This document shows positions 38,320 through 47,479 of a stretch of 64,000 nt of DNA, piece by piece. The stretch is from an uncultured Rikenellaceae bacterium (lineage in GTDB: Bacteria; Bacteroidota; Bacteroidia; Bacteroidales; Rikenellaceae): assembly GCA_946486375.1 (NCBI GenBank), contig CAMLTW010000002.1:186001-250000 (forward strand), given 5' to 3'. The first letter of the stretch is position 1. Each line of letters opens with the position of its first letter. The notes under the pieces are model-generated. The model searched no databases. It saw only the letters and a program-made list of their open reading frames with translations, and had not been told where the DNA came from. A program made the position numbers and the translations under genes.

Positions 38320-40335
38320 ATGAAAAATTTTCGGTGGATAAAATGGGCAGCTGCCGGCCTGTTGGTTGTTGCAGCTCTTTGGTCGTGCAGTAAGGACGAT
38401 GATCCGACACCGGTCAAACTGGGTTTCACGCCTGTGACCGACGTGACGGGAGTCGCCTTCAATGGAAATACGATGAATGTTTTGGCCGACGGGGTTTCCG
38501 TAACCGTTCCCCTGACGGATGCGAACGGAGGGGCTTTGGCGCAGTTGGGCCTGAAAGCGGCGGTAACGGGAAATACAATTCAGGAAGATTGGTGTACGGC
38601 TAAGGTGGAAGGTTCCGCTTTGAAGCTGACGGTCGGTCCGAATACCGATAAGTCCAAGAACCGGAGCGTGAAGGTGACGGTCAGTTCCGATTTGAGCTAT
38701 GTGACGCCTGTCGAATTGAACGTCGTACAGAGTGCCGCACCTAAGGCAACGGGAGCGCAAATGCTGAGTTTTTCTTTGGAGGAACAGACAGGGCCTGCCG
38801 TGATCGACGAGGAAAATCAGACCGTAACGATCGAAGTGGCTTACGGAACGGATACGACGGCATTGGTGCCGACGATCGTCGTTTCCGAGGGAGCCGTCGT
38901 TTCCCCGGAAAGCGGTAAGGCTACGGATTTTACGAATCCGGTGGTCTATACGGTGACTTCGGAAGACGGAGAGAATTCCGTAGCTTACACCGTCATGGTG
39001 ACCACGGCCAAGAATCACGAGGCGAAAATTCTTTCTTTCACCTATGAAGGATTCGAGGGCGTGATCGATGAAGAAAACAAAACCATTTCGGTCGAAGTGC
39101 CTTACGGAACCGCTATGGACTGGGTGGATATAGAATATACCGCTTCTGATGGCGCGAAGGTGGAGGATCCCGGTTTGCTGGCCGATTATTCCGATCCCCA
39201 GATATTCACGGTGACGGCCGCAGACGGGACGGAAGTGAAATACACCGTGACGGTAACGGTACTGCCCAATACGGCGACGGATATCCTGTTCTTCGACATT
39301 CCGGAAGCAGTCAAAACGTCGATCGATCAGGAGGCACGTACCATAACCGTCAACATGCCGCAGGGTGCGAACGTGAGCGCGTTGGTTCCCGAAATTACTC
39401 TTTCGGACAATGCTACGGTGAGCCCTGCGTCCGGCGAAGCGCAGAATTTCTCTTCCCCTGTGGTTTATACGGTAACCGCCGAGGACGGAAAGACGACCGG
39501 CGAATACACGGTATCCGTGGCCTACATGGCGCCGATCGTATTGGATATGGTTGATGTGACGGCCGGTACGTTTACGTATGGCGACAATCCGGCATTTCCG
39601 CAGGAGTATAAACATGCGGTGACCCTGACCAAAAACTTCGCGATCGGGAAATACGAAGTGACTCAGGAACTGTTTCAGCAGGTGATGGGATACAATCCGG
39701 CTTCTGTTACCACCGATCCGCAGCACTTTGCGGTGGATAGGGTGAGTTGGTACGATGCCGCCTTGTTCTGCAATAAGCTGAGTCTGTTGAACGGTCTGAC
39801 CCCGGCTTACAAGTTTGAACAAGTCAAATATCGCGATGGTCGGATCACCGAAGCGATCGTTACCTGCGATCATGCCACGGCTACGGGATACCGGTTGCCC
39901 ACGAGCGCCGAATGGGAATATGCGGCCAAGGGCGGAAACCAGAGCGGCGGCTATATTTACGCGGGAAGCAATGATCCCGACGAAGTGGCCTGGTATAAGG
40001 AAAATTCGCTGAATGCGGGTTCGTCGTATGAAACGCATCCTTCGCCCGTGGGCGGGAAAAAAGCCAACGAACTCGGTTTGTACGATATGAGCGGCGGTGT
40101 GGATGAGTGGTGTTACGACTGGAGTTGGGGATACGGCAAGGAGCCGACCGAACCCGAAACGGATCCGGTGGGAGCGTCGGGGCCGACGGGAATACCGACG
40201 TGGGAAGACAGTAAGGTATTCCGGGGCGGTAGCCACAGTTCTGCCAAGGAGAATCTTTATACGTCCTATACGCGGAAAGGGGCGGTGAACAACACGAACT
40301 CCGGTGTCGGGTTCCGAATAGTCGTTACCCAATAA
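38320..40335 (+). CDS. Paralogous lipoprotein with DUF5018-like repeats and FGE-sulfatase-like domain
   Basis: A 671-residue lipoprotein (lipobox ALWSC) built like the preceding gene product, with three DUF5018-like repeats (QMLSFSLEEQ..., KILSFTYEGF..., DILFFDIPEA...) and a C-terminal FGE-like domain (KYEVTQELFQQVMGYNP, WYDAALFCNKLS, GYRLPTSAEWEYAAKGG, GLYDMSGGVDEWCYDW, VFRGGSHSSAKENL). The position of the Cys-Arg pair near the C-terminus reads NLYTSYTR, with no Cys, so FGE catalysis is ruled out. Last gene of the operon, 73 bases after its paralogue and followed by a terminator. Tandem duplication with divergence suggests two related ligands. Confidence 0.8.
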   Translation: MKNFRWIKWAAAGLLVVAALWSCSKDDDPTPVKLGFTPVTDVTGVAFNGNTMNVLADGVSVTVPLTDANGGALAQLGLKAAVTGNTIQEDWCTAKVEGSALKLTVGPNTDKSKNRSVKVTVSSDLSYVTPVELNVVQSAAPKATGAQMLSFSLEEQTGPAVIDEENQTVTIEVAYGTDTTALVPTIVVSEGAVVSPESGKATDFTNPVVYTVTSEDGENSVAYTVMVTTAKNHEAKILSFTYEGFEGVIDEENKTISVEVPYGTAMDWVDIEYTASDGAKVEDPGLLADYSDPQIFTVTAADGTEVKYTVTVTVLPNTATDILFFDIPEAVKTSIDQEARTITVNMPQGANVSALVPEITLSDNATVSPASGEAQNFSSPVVYTVTAEDGKTTGEYTVSVAYMAPIVLDMVDVTAGTFTYGDNPAFPQEYKHAVTLTKNFAIGKYEVTQELFQQVMGYNPASVTTDPQHFAVDRVSWYDAALFCNKLSLLNGLTPAYKFEQVKYRDGRITEAIVTCDHATATGYRLPTSAEWEYAAKGGNQSGGYIYAGSNDPDEVAWYKENSLNAGSSYETHPSPVGGKKANELGLYDMSGGVDEWCYDWSWGYGKEPTEPETDPVGASGPTGIPTWEDSKVFRGGSHSSAKENLYTSYTRKGAVNNTNSGVGFRIVVTQ

Positions 40336-40378
40336 GTGATTGACCCTATGGGTGTTTAGTTAAATAGTGATTTGTGCC

Positions 40379-40420
40379 GGCGGAGCATCGATGCGATATC
40401 GAAGCTCCGCCTTGTTTTTT
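40379..40420 (+). terminator. Intrinsic terminator of the SusC/FGE operon
   Basis: Stem GGCGGAGC (40379-40386) with GCTCCGCC (40404-40411) and inner TCGAT/ATCGA pairing, followed by TTGTTTTTT, 43 bases after the last stop codon. Confidence 0.9.
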
Positions 40421-40596
40421 CCCGGCACGGTTCGGAAACGGACGAATTTCGTATCCGCGGGCCTTTTTTCCGGTTACTTTTATCCGGTGCTTCCCGGTTT
40501 GACGCCGGCGTGAAGATTTCTTACCGGTATACGTAAACCTTTTTGCCTTTCGGGGGTCTTTCTGGCGGGAGCGCATTTGCTTCCGCCCTGTCGCGT

Positions 40597-41199
40597 ATGG
40601 AGAGGCCTGTCGAATCCGAACTGTTGGAACTGATCCGGAACGGTGATTTCAAAGCGTTTGAAGTGCTTTTCAGGCTCTATTATCCGCGCCTTTGCGCATA
40701 TGCCCATTTTTATCTGCCGGAGGAAAGCGATGCGGAAGACATCGTGCAGGATTTGTTCGTTTCCCTGTGGTGCCGTCGCAGGGATTTGCAGATTCGGACT
40801 TCTCTTTCGGCCTATTTGCAGCGTGCCGTCCGGAATCGTTGTTTGAATTTCATCCGGCGATATAAGTCCCGCCGATTGCTTCGGGGAGACGAAACCCGGT
40901 CGGAGTTTTTTTCCGACGTCTGTTCGGTTGAAAGCGATTCCCTGTTGCCGTCCGACCCGCTGGAAATGTGCGAAATCGAAAACCGGATAAGTCTTATCGT
41001 GCAGGGGCTTCCGGAAAAGTGTCGCCGGGTATTCGAGTTGAGCCGATTCGAAGGGTTGGATTACCTGCAGATCGCCCTGAAACTGGGAATTTCGCCCAAC
41101 ACGGTCAAGGTTCATATCTTCAAGGCCCTGACCCGGCTCCGGGAAGGATTGTCCGAGTTTTTGCCCGTATTCGTTTTCTTTTTTTGCCTTTTCGGATAA
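40597..41199 (+). CDS. FecI-like ECF sigma factor
   Basis: A 200-residue ECF sigma factor (start MERPVESELLELIRNGDFKAFEVLF at 40597; the upstream extension has no resemblance). Region 2: DAEDIVQDLFVSLWCRR; region 4: LPEKCRRVFELSRFEGLDYLQIALKLGISPNTVKVHIFKALTRLRE. It ends in a hydrophobic tail (FLPVFVFFFCLFG), common in Bacteroidetes FecI-like factors. It should direct transcription of the SusC/SusD pair downstream and be held by the FecR protein encoded 43 bases later. Confidence 0.92.
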   Translation: MERPVESELLELIRNGDFKAFEVLFRLYYPRLCAYAHFYLPEESDAEDIVQDLFVSLWCRRRDLQIRTSLSAYLQRAVRNRCLNFIRRYKSRRLLRGDETRSEFFSDVCSVESDSLLPSDPLEMCEIENRISLIVQGLPEKCRRVFELSRFEGLDYLQIALKLGISPNTVKVHIFKALTRLREGLSEFLPVFVFFFCLFG

Positions 41200-41242
41200 A
41201 CGGAAAGAGGACGATCGTGTCTTTTTTACGAAGACCCGAAGC

Positions 41243-42250
41243 ATGGAAAAGATACCTGAACATATATGCAGCATCATTGCGGAGGCCGTGACGGGAAGGT
41301 TGCCCCGCGACGACGACAGAAAACTGCGGGTATGGCTGAAAGAGTGTCCGGAACGCAAAGGACGGATGGTCCGGTATCTGCGGATCTGGCGCCTGGCCGG
41401 ATTGGCCGGAGCGCGAGATCGTTTCGATGCGAACAGGGCCTGGAAATGCGTTCGGAATCGCATCGACAGCGAGGCGGTGTTGGAAAAGCCGGGAAAAGAA
41501 CGGAAGCGTCAAAGTTGGTATGCAGTCTCTTTGGCTGCATCGTTGCTGCTGGGAACGACCGTAGGAGCGTTGTGGCTCGGTCGGCCGGAAACGGCTCCCG
41601 TTACCCGCTATCTGGAACAGACGGTTCCGCGGGGAGCGCTTTCGGAGCTTGCGTTGCCCGATGGAACGAAGGTGACGCTGAATGCCGGATCCCGGCTTCG
41701 CTGGTCGACGGGATTCGGAACCGCCGATCGGGAACTGGAATTTCGCGGGGAAGGCTACTTCCGGGTGGCGAGGAACGAAACTTTACCGTGTGTGGTTCAT
41801 TTGGACGAGGGGGTGGAAATCCGTGTGCTGGGGACGGAATTCAATCTGCGCTCCTATCCGGATGAAAACGGCGTGAGCGTCGTGCTGAAAAACGGATCGG
41901 TACGGGCTTCCCTGCCCCGGCACGACCGGGATATTTATGTCCGGCCGGGTGAGCGGCTTACGTACGACCGGAAAACCGGTTCCCTTTCCCTGCTGCCGAC
42001 CGATACGGAGCGAGCTGGTGCGTGGAGGGAGAACCGGCTGGTCTTCGACGATACCGAACTGGAAACCATTTTGAGAACGCTGGAAAGGCGCTTCGATTTG
42101 CGAATCGCTGTTCTCCGTCCCGAAATTTTGCAGGAGAGGTACCACGGGGAATTCGGCGACGACGAGACACCGGAAGCCATCTTCCGCATCATTTCCGCAG
42201 ACAAACGTTTTCGCTACCGGATTCGCGGCAGAACGGTGGAAGTGTACTGA
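41243..42250 (+). CDS. FecR-like anti-sigma factor
   Basis: A 335-residue inner-membrane regulator. The N-terminal cytoplasmic part (1-90) should bind the sigma factor; one transmembrane helix (YAVSLAASLLLGTTVGALWL, ~93-112) follows; the periplasmic FecR domain (LALPDGTKVTLNAGSRLRW ... VRVLGTEF-type strand) and a C-terminal DUF4974 domain (NRLVFDDTELETILRTLERRFDLRIAV) follow. It receives the signal from the STN domain of the SusC protein encoded next. Confidence 0.92.
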   Translation: MEKIPEHICSIIAEAVTGRLPRDDDRKLRVWLKECPERKGRMVRYLRIWRLAGLAGARDRFDANRAWKCVRNRIDSEAVLEKPGKERKRQSWYAVSLAASLLLGTTVGALWLGRPETAPVTRYLEQTVPRGALSELALPDGTKVTLNAGSRLRWSTGFGTADRELEFRGEGYFRVARNETLPCVVHLDEGVEIRVLGTEFNLRSYPDENGVSVVLKNGSVRASLPRHDRDIYVRPGERLTYDRKTGSLSLLPTDTERAGAWRENRLVFDDTELETILRTLERRFDLRIAVLRPEILQERYHGEFGDDETPEAIFRIISADKRFRYRIRGRTVEVY

Positions 42251-42309
42251 ACCGTTCCGAATCCCTGAAACCCGACCCACCCCATTACTAACTTAAACTA
42301 TCAACACCT

Positions 42310-45300
42310 ATGAAACAGTGTTACGCGGTAAAACCGCCCTGCCGGAGGAAACGCCTTTTCCGCCGGCTTCTTTCGCTGCCATGCGCTTTGTGTCTGGGAC
42401 TGTTCCTGTTGGGAAATGCCGGCGCCTCGGCTCAGCCGGCTTCCGGGCGGATCACCTGCCGGATGACCGGGGTAACCGTAAAGGTTGCTCTGGAAAAAGT
42501 GGAGGAACTTTCCGGGCTTTCCCTCTGGTATAACGTGAGCGACGTCGATCTGGATCGGCGCGTGGATGTCCGGGCCGACAGGCGGCCCGTGCTGGAAGTG
42601 GTGGAAACGATTCTGGCCGGTCAGCCCGTCCGGGCGGAAATCCGGGAGAATCATCTGGTGCTGACCCGTAGGGCGGAAACGCCGGAGGTGCGGGCTGCGG
42701 ACGGCAAACGCCGGGTTACGGGTCATATTTTCGATGCGTCCGGAGCGCCTCTTTACGCCGCTTCCGTAGCGGTTCGGGGCACGAATGCCGGAGCGGTCAG
42801 CAACGAAAAGGGAGAATTTGCGGTTGATGTGCCAGCCGGCGGGGATGCAGTGCTCGTGGTCAGCTATGTGGGGTACGTCACCCGGGAAATCCCGGTCGGG
42901 AGTCGCTCGGCGGTCGACGTAACGCTGGAAGCCGAAGCGCAGAATCTGGATGAAATCGTGATCGTCGGTTACGGCGTTCAGCGGAAACGGGACGTGACGG
43001 GAGCCATCACTTCTCTCAAAACGGACGATATCACCGCGGTTCCGGCTTCCAATTCTCTTCAGTCCCTGCAGGGAAAAGTGGCCGGACTCGACCTGAACGT
43101 AAACAGCGGTCAGATCACGCCCGGTTCGGGGATCACTTTTACCGTACGCGGAAACCGTTCCCTCAAGGCTTCGAACATGCCGCTGATTCTAGTGGACGGG
43201 GTGCCTTACGGGGCGACGCTCGATCTGAATCCTTCGGACATCGAATCGGTCGAAGTGCTGAAAGACGCTTCTTCCACGGCGATTTACGGCAGCCGGGGGG
43301 CCAACGGGGTCATCCTCGTCACTACCCGGCGGGGCAGCGAGGGAAAAGTGAAGATTTCTTTCAATGCCTACGGAGGAATCAATAAGCTTACGGGGCAAAT
43401 GGAGGTTTTTTCGGGGCCGGAGTTCGTCGAGTACAAAAAAGAAGCGTTCCGGGCGAGCGGGGTAACTGACTATGAGGCTATTTTCTCCGCTCCCGACGAA
43501 CGGGATTACATCGAAAAGGGATACTTCACGGACTGGGGCAAGCTGGTTGTGCATACGGGAAGCACTCAAAACTACGAACTGAGCGTCTCTTCCGGCACGC
43601 AGCGGTCGTCGGTTATTTTTTCGCTGGGTCTGAACGACGTGAAAGGGTTGTTGAAAAACGAAAACCAGCGCCGTTACAATTTCCGCCTGGGGGCCGATCA
43701 GCAGGTTTTCAAAAATCTGAAAATCGGAACCAACGTGATGTACACTTACAAGGACAACAACCTGCGCCGGGATCCGTACGGGCAGGCTTACAGCACCAAC
43801 CCCATCAGCCGTCCTTACGACGACGAGGGTAATTTCATCCTTTATCCCGTGCCGGGATACACTTCGCACATGAGCGCGCTGGCCGACGAACAGCCCGGAG
43901 CCTACAAGAACAACGTGGTCAGTCAGCGGCTGTTCGCTACGGCCTATCTGGAATTCAACCTGCACAAAACCTGGTTTTTCAAAAGCTCTTTCGGGATCGA
44001 TTCCCGGAATCACCGGCAGGGCGTTTACCACGCCAAAAACACGCTGGACGGAGACAGCCAAAGCTCCCAGCGTTCGTACATTTCCAACCGGGACTATCCG
44101 AACGACCTGAATTACACGTGGGACAATACCCTTCACTTCATCCGGTCTTTCGGGAAGCACGACCTGACCGTGCTGCTCGGAACCAGCACGACCCGGAACC
44201 GGTCGGAATCGTGGCTGGCTTCCGGGAAGGGGCAGCCCGATCCCAATTCGGAATACTGGTATCTGTCGAGCAACGACAAAGAAATCACCATCGGCAGCAA
44301 CTTGACTATCAGTAGTATGGTTTCGTTCTTCGGGCGGGTGAACTATACCTTCGACCGGAAATACATCTTCAGCGCTTCGCTTCGCAGCGACGGTTCTTCC
44401 GTGCTGGCGCCCGGTCACAAGTGGGGTTATTTTCCGGCAGTGTCCGCCGGATGGAGGCTCAACGAGGAAAAATTCCTGCGGGACAAGCGCTGGCTGTCCG
44501 ACCTGAAAATTCGCCTGAGCTGGGGAAAATCGGGCAACAGTGCCATCAGCCCCTATCAGACGCAAAGCAATCTGGACAAAACCGTCTTCGGTTTCGGGGA
44601 AGCGCCGGCTTACGGTTATTACCCGTCCAATTTGGGAAACAAGCAGTTGACGTGGGAGACCACCACGACCATCGATGCCGGCGTCGATTTCAGCCTTTGG
44701 GGCGGACGTCTTTCGGGGTCTGCGGATTTTTACGACTCCGACACGGAAGATTTGCTGATGCCCAAAACGGTTCCGTCCAGCAACGGGTATTCTTCCACGT
44801 GGGAGAACGTCGGAAAGACCAATAACCGGGGCGTGGAAATCACCCTGAATTCCGTAAATCTGAATCCGAACTCGGCTTTCGGCTGGACGACGGGAGTCAC
44901 CTTTTCCCACAACCGGGAAAAAATCGCAGCCCTGGCGGGCGGCATTCAGCGCGACGAGGCGAACGGCTGGTTCGTCGGACAGCCTACGCAGGTGTGGTAC
45001 GACTATCGGAAGATAGGTATTTGGCAGCTGGGCGAAGAGGAGCAGGCAGCCAGAAACGGACAGAAACCGGGCGAAATTCGGGTTTACACGTCGAATCCGG
45101 ACGGCAAGGTATCCACTTCCGACCGGATGATTCTGGGATCGTCGAGACCCAAATACAATTTCGGGATGAGCAATACTTTCACCTTTAAGGGAATCGACCT
45201 GACGGTTTTCCTCTACGGGAAATTCGGGCATCTGGTGGCGACGGATGTGGTGGGAGGCGTGCGCCCCAATGTTTTGTGGAACTGCATCCGCGTGGACTAC

Positions 45301-45621
45301 TGGACGCCGGAAAACCCGACCAATGCCTATCCCCGGCCGACCAGCTCCGGCGGGAATGCATTCACCTACGGTTCGACCCTGCGTTACATCAAGGGAGACT
45401 TCCTGAAAATCCGCGACATCACGCTGGGATATACGCTGCCGGAAAGCCTGACCCGCAAATGGGGCATTTCCCGACTGCGGATTTACGGTACGGCCACCAA
45501 TTTCTTCACTTTCTGCAAGAAAGGCTTCGGGTCTTTCGATCCCGAACGGGCCATTTATTCCACCGGCGCCTCTTTCCCGATGATGAAGACGCTGGTGTTC
45601 GGCATCAATTTCAATTATTAA
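42310..45621 (+). CDS. SusC/RagA family TonB-dependent transducer with STN domain
   Basis: A 1103-residue outer-membrane transporter. After the signal peptide (to ~SAQ40) comes an STN domain (~48-115: ITCRMTGVTVKVALEKVEELSGLSLWYNVSDV), then a carboxypeptidase-like domain (VTGHIFDASGAPLYAASVAVRGT), TonB box (LDEIVIVGYGVQRKRDVTGAI), plug and barrel. The STN domain fits signalling to the FecR/sigma pair just upstream. SusD follows in 19 bases. The substrate is unknown and no hydrolase is encoded in the locus. Confidence 0.95.
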   Translation: MKQCYAVKPPCRRKRLFRRLLSLPCALCLGLFLLGNAGASAQPASGRITCRMTGVTVKVALEKVEELSGLSLWYNVSDVDLDRRVDVRADRRPVLEVVETILAGQPVRAEIRENHLVLTRRAETPEVRAADGKRRVTGHIFDASGAPLYAASVAVRGTNAGAVSNEKGEFAVDVPAGGDAVLVVSYVGYVTREIPVGSRSAVDVTLEAEAQNLDEIVIVGYGVQRKRDVTGAITSLKTDDITAVPASNSLQSLQGKVAGLDLNVNSGQITPGSGITFTVRGNRSLKASNMPLILVDGVPYGATLDLNPSDIESVEVLKDASSTAIYGSRGANGVILVTTRRGSEGKVKISFNAYGGINKLTGQMEVFSGPEFVEYKKEAFRASGVTDYEAIFSAPDERDYIEKGYFTDWGKLVVHTGSTQNYELSVSSGTQRSSVIFSLGLNDVKGLLKNENQRRYNFRLGADQQVFKNLKIGTNVMYTYKDNNLRRDPYGQAYSTNPISRPYDDEGNFILYPVPGYTSHMSALADEQPGAYKNNVVSQRLFATAYLEFNLHKTWFFKSSFGIDSRNHRQGVYHAKNTLDGDSQSSQRSYISNRDYPNDLNYTWDNTLHFIRSFGKHDLTVLLGTSTTRNRSESWLASGKGQPDPNSEYWYLSSNDKEITIGSNLTISSMVSFFGRVNYTFDRKYIFSASLRSDGSSVLAPGHKWGYFPAVSAGWRLNEEKFLRDKRWLSDLKIRLSWGKSGNSAISPYQTQSNLDKTVFGFGEAPAYGYYPSNLGNKQLTWETTTTIDAGVDFSLWGGRLSGSADFYDSDTEDLLMPKTVPSSNGYSSTWENVGKTNNRGVEITLNSVNLNPNSAFGWTTGVTFSHNREKIAALAGGIQRDEANGWFVGQPTQVWYDYRKIGIWQLGEEEQAARNGQKPGEIRVYTSNPDGKVSTSDRMILGSSRPKYNFGMSNTFTFKGIDLTVFLYGKFGHLVATDVVGGVRPNVLWNCIRVDYWTPENPTNAYPRPTSSGGNAFTYGSTLRYIKGDFLKIRDITLGYTLPESLTRKWGISRLRIYGTATNFFTFCKKGFGSFDPERAIYSTGASFPMMKTLVFGINFNY

Positions 45622-45640
45622 TCTCCCAAAACGAACGGTT

Positions 45641-47395
45641 ATGAAAAACAAATATCGGCTGGTCGTCCTTTTGCCGCTTGTGTTGCTGGCCTCGTGCAAG
45701 GACTACCTCGAAGAGAACAACCGGAGCGCTCTGACCTCCGATTTTTACAAAACGACGGCAGGGCTGGAAGCGCTCGTGAACTCCTGCTATACGGCTACCC
45801 GGAACATTTATTACCGGGAAGTGCCCATTCAGATGCTGGAGTCGGGAACCGATCTTTTTGCAAAGGGGAACGATAATAAACAGGCGGGATTCGCCGGTTA
45901 CGACGTGAATCTGAACGGTGCCAACGCTGGAGTCCGCGAAATGTGGACGCTGTGTTACAAGGCCGTGGAGTGGGCGAACACCGCGTTGGCCAATCTGGAC
46001 GGAACGGATATGGACGCCGCCCGGAAAGAACGCCTGCGGGGGGAGGTCAGTTTTCTGCGGGCTCTGTTCAACTGGCATATCGTGGAAACATGGGGAAAAA
46101 CCATCCTGCGTACCGCACCGGCCGATACGGCTGATCCGGAGTTTACGGCTCCCGTGAAGTCGACCGAGGCGCAGTTTTACAAGCGGATTCTGGACGACCT
46201 GGAGTTGGCCGGGAATGCTTTGAAAGGAATCGATCCCAAAGACGGACGGGTTTCCGAGTGGGCCGTCAAAGCCATGAAGGCCCGTGTGCTGCTGTATTTG
46301 GCCAGCGAATACAATCAGGAAGCCATCGGCGCGGAGCAGGCGGAGGAAAATGCACTGGCGGCGGCCGAGACGGCGGTGGATGTCATCGAACATTCCGGCA
46401 GGCGACTGGCGGAAGACTTCCGGCAACTTTGGAGCATGGACAACAGCGACGGGGGAAAGAACGAAGAATCGGTCTGGTTCGTGAATTACACGCAGGACCT
46501 GAACCTGACGGCCAGCTGGGACGGGGACGGGGGAAATCAGGCTTTTTGCGTCTATACGGTGAAGTACGACGACCAGCCCGGACTGACCCGAAGCATCCTG
46601 TACGGGCGTCCGTTCAACCGGGTCATGGTCACCCTGCGGGCGCTCAACCTGTTCGATCGGGAACGGGATCAGCGTTACCGGGGGTCTTTCCGGGACGTTT
46701 GGCTGGTGAACGATCGGAAGAAGCTGGAGGCGGCGCAGAGCGGAAGCTGGCCGAAAATGAAAGCCGTCGGGGATACGGCCATCTGGATTCTGCCGGGGAT
46801 CGCCACCCCTCGGCAGCGGGCGTGGGCCGAAGGCCGCTATCAGTTGCTGGACAACCTCGATATTTACAAAACCGACGACGAGGAACATGTTCCGGATATT
46901 TACGACCTGAAGAAGGGAATTCAACTCAACAAGTTTCAGGATTCGACGCGCGGCGCCCTGAACGAAGCTCGCAGTGCGCGGGATGCGATCGTCTTCCGGA
47001 TTTCGGAACTGTACCTCATCGCTTCCGAAGGATACTGGCGGGCGGGCGATCCCGTCAACGCCGTAAAATACATGAACCTGCTGCGGGAAAAACGGGCGGT
47101 TCCGGGGTATGCGGAAGCGATGAAAATCACCGCTTCGGATTTGTCGCTGGATTTCTATCTGGACGAAAACGCCCGCGAATTCATGGGAGAGATGCACCGT
47201 TGGTATGACCTGAAGCGAACGAAAAAGCTGGTCGAATACGTCAACAAGTACAATCCCAATGTCAAAGACGACAATCGGGACGGCAACGGCAGGGGACGCG
47301 TGCAGGAGTATCATTATGTCCGTCCCATTCCGCAGACGCAGCTCGATGCGATTACCAATCCGGAGGCGTTCCGGCAGAATCCCGGTTACAATTAA
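45641..47395 (+). CDS. SusD/RagB family nutrient-binding lipoprotein
   Basis: A 584-residue lipoprotein (lipobox LLASC, Cys about 20) that partners the preceding SusC protein. CKDYLEENNRSALTSDFYKTTAGLEALVNSCY is a typical N-terminus; the TPR segment WAVKAMKARVLLYLASEYNQ and the C-terminal DENAREFMGEMHRWYDLKRTKKL are conserved. Last gene of the sigma-FecR-SusC-SusD operon, followed by a terminator. Confidence 0.95.
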   Translation: MKNKYRLVVLLPLVLLASCKDYLEENNRSALTSDFYKTTAGLEALVNSCYTATRNIYYREVPIQMLESGTDLFAKGNDNKQAGFAGYDVNLNGANAGVREMWTLCYKAVEWANTALANLDGTDMDAARKERLRGEVSFLRALFNWHIVETWGKTILRTAPADTADPEFTAPVKSTEAQFYKRILDDLELAGNALKGIDPKDGRVSEWAVKAMKARVLLYLASEYNQEAIGAEQAEENALAAAETAVDVIEHSGRRLAEDFRQLWSMDNSDGGKNEESVWFVNYTQDLNLTASWDGDGGNQAFCVYTVKYDDQPGLTRSILYGRPFNRVMVTLRALNLFDRERDQRYRGSFRDVWLVNDRKKLEAAQSGSWPKMKAVGDTAIWILPGIATPRQRAWAEGRYQLLDNLDIYKTDDEEHVPDIYDLKKGIQLNKFQDSTRGALNEARSARDAIVFRISELYLIASEGYWRAGDPVNAVKYMNLLREKRAVPGYAEAMKITASDLSLDFYLDENAREFMGEMHRWYDLKRTKKLVEYVNKYNPNVKDDNRDGNGRGRVQEYHYVRPIPQTQLDAITNPEAFRQNPGYN

Positions 47396-47430
47396 GCCCG
47401 TTTTCCGGGACGGGAGTGAGGATAGGCAGG

Positions 47431-47460
47431 AAAGGCCGGAGCCTCGGCTTCGGCCTTTTT
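47431..47460 (+). terminator. Intrinsic terminator after SusD
   Basis: Stem AAAGGCCG (47431-47438) with CGGCCTTT (47451-47458), inner GAGCC/GGCTT, then Ts; 36 bases after the SusD stop. It lies between convergent genes; the minus-strand side lacks a good T-run. Confidence 0.85.
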
Positions 47461-47479
47461 CGACTGAGAAACGAGAGTT

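Noticed and set aside
36063-40335. Formylglycine-generating (sulfatase-activating) enzymes
   Set aside because: The catalytic cysteine pair is missing in both proteins and no sulfatase gene is present.
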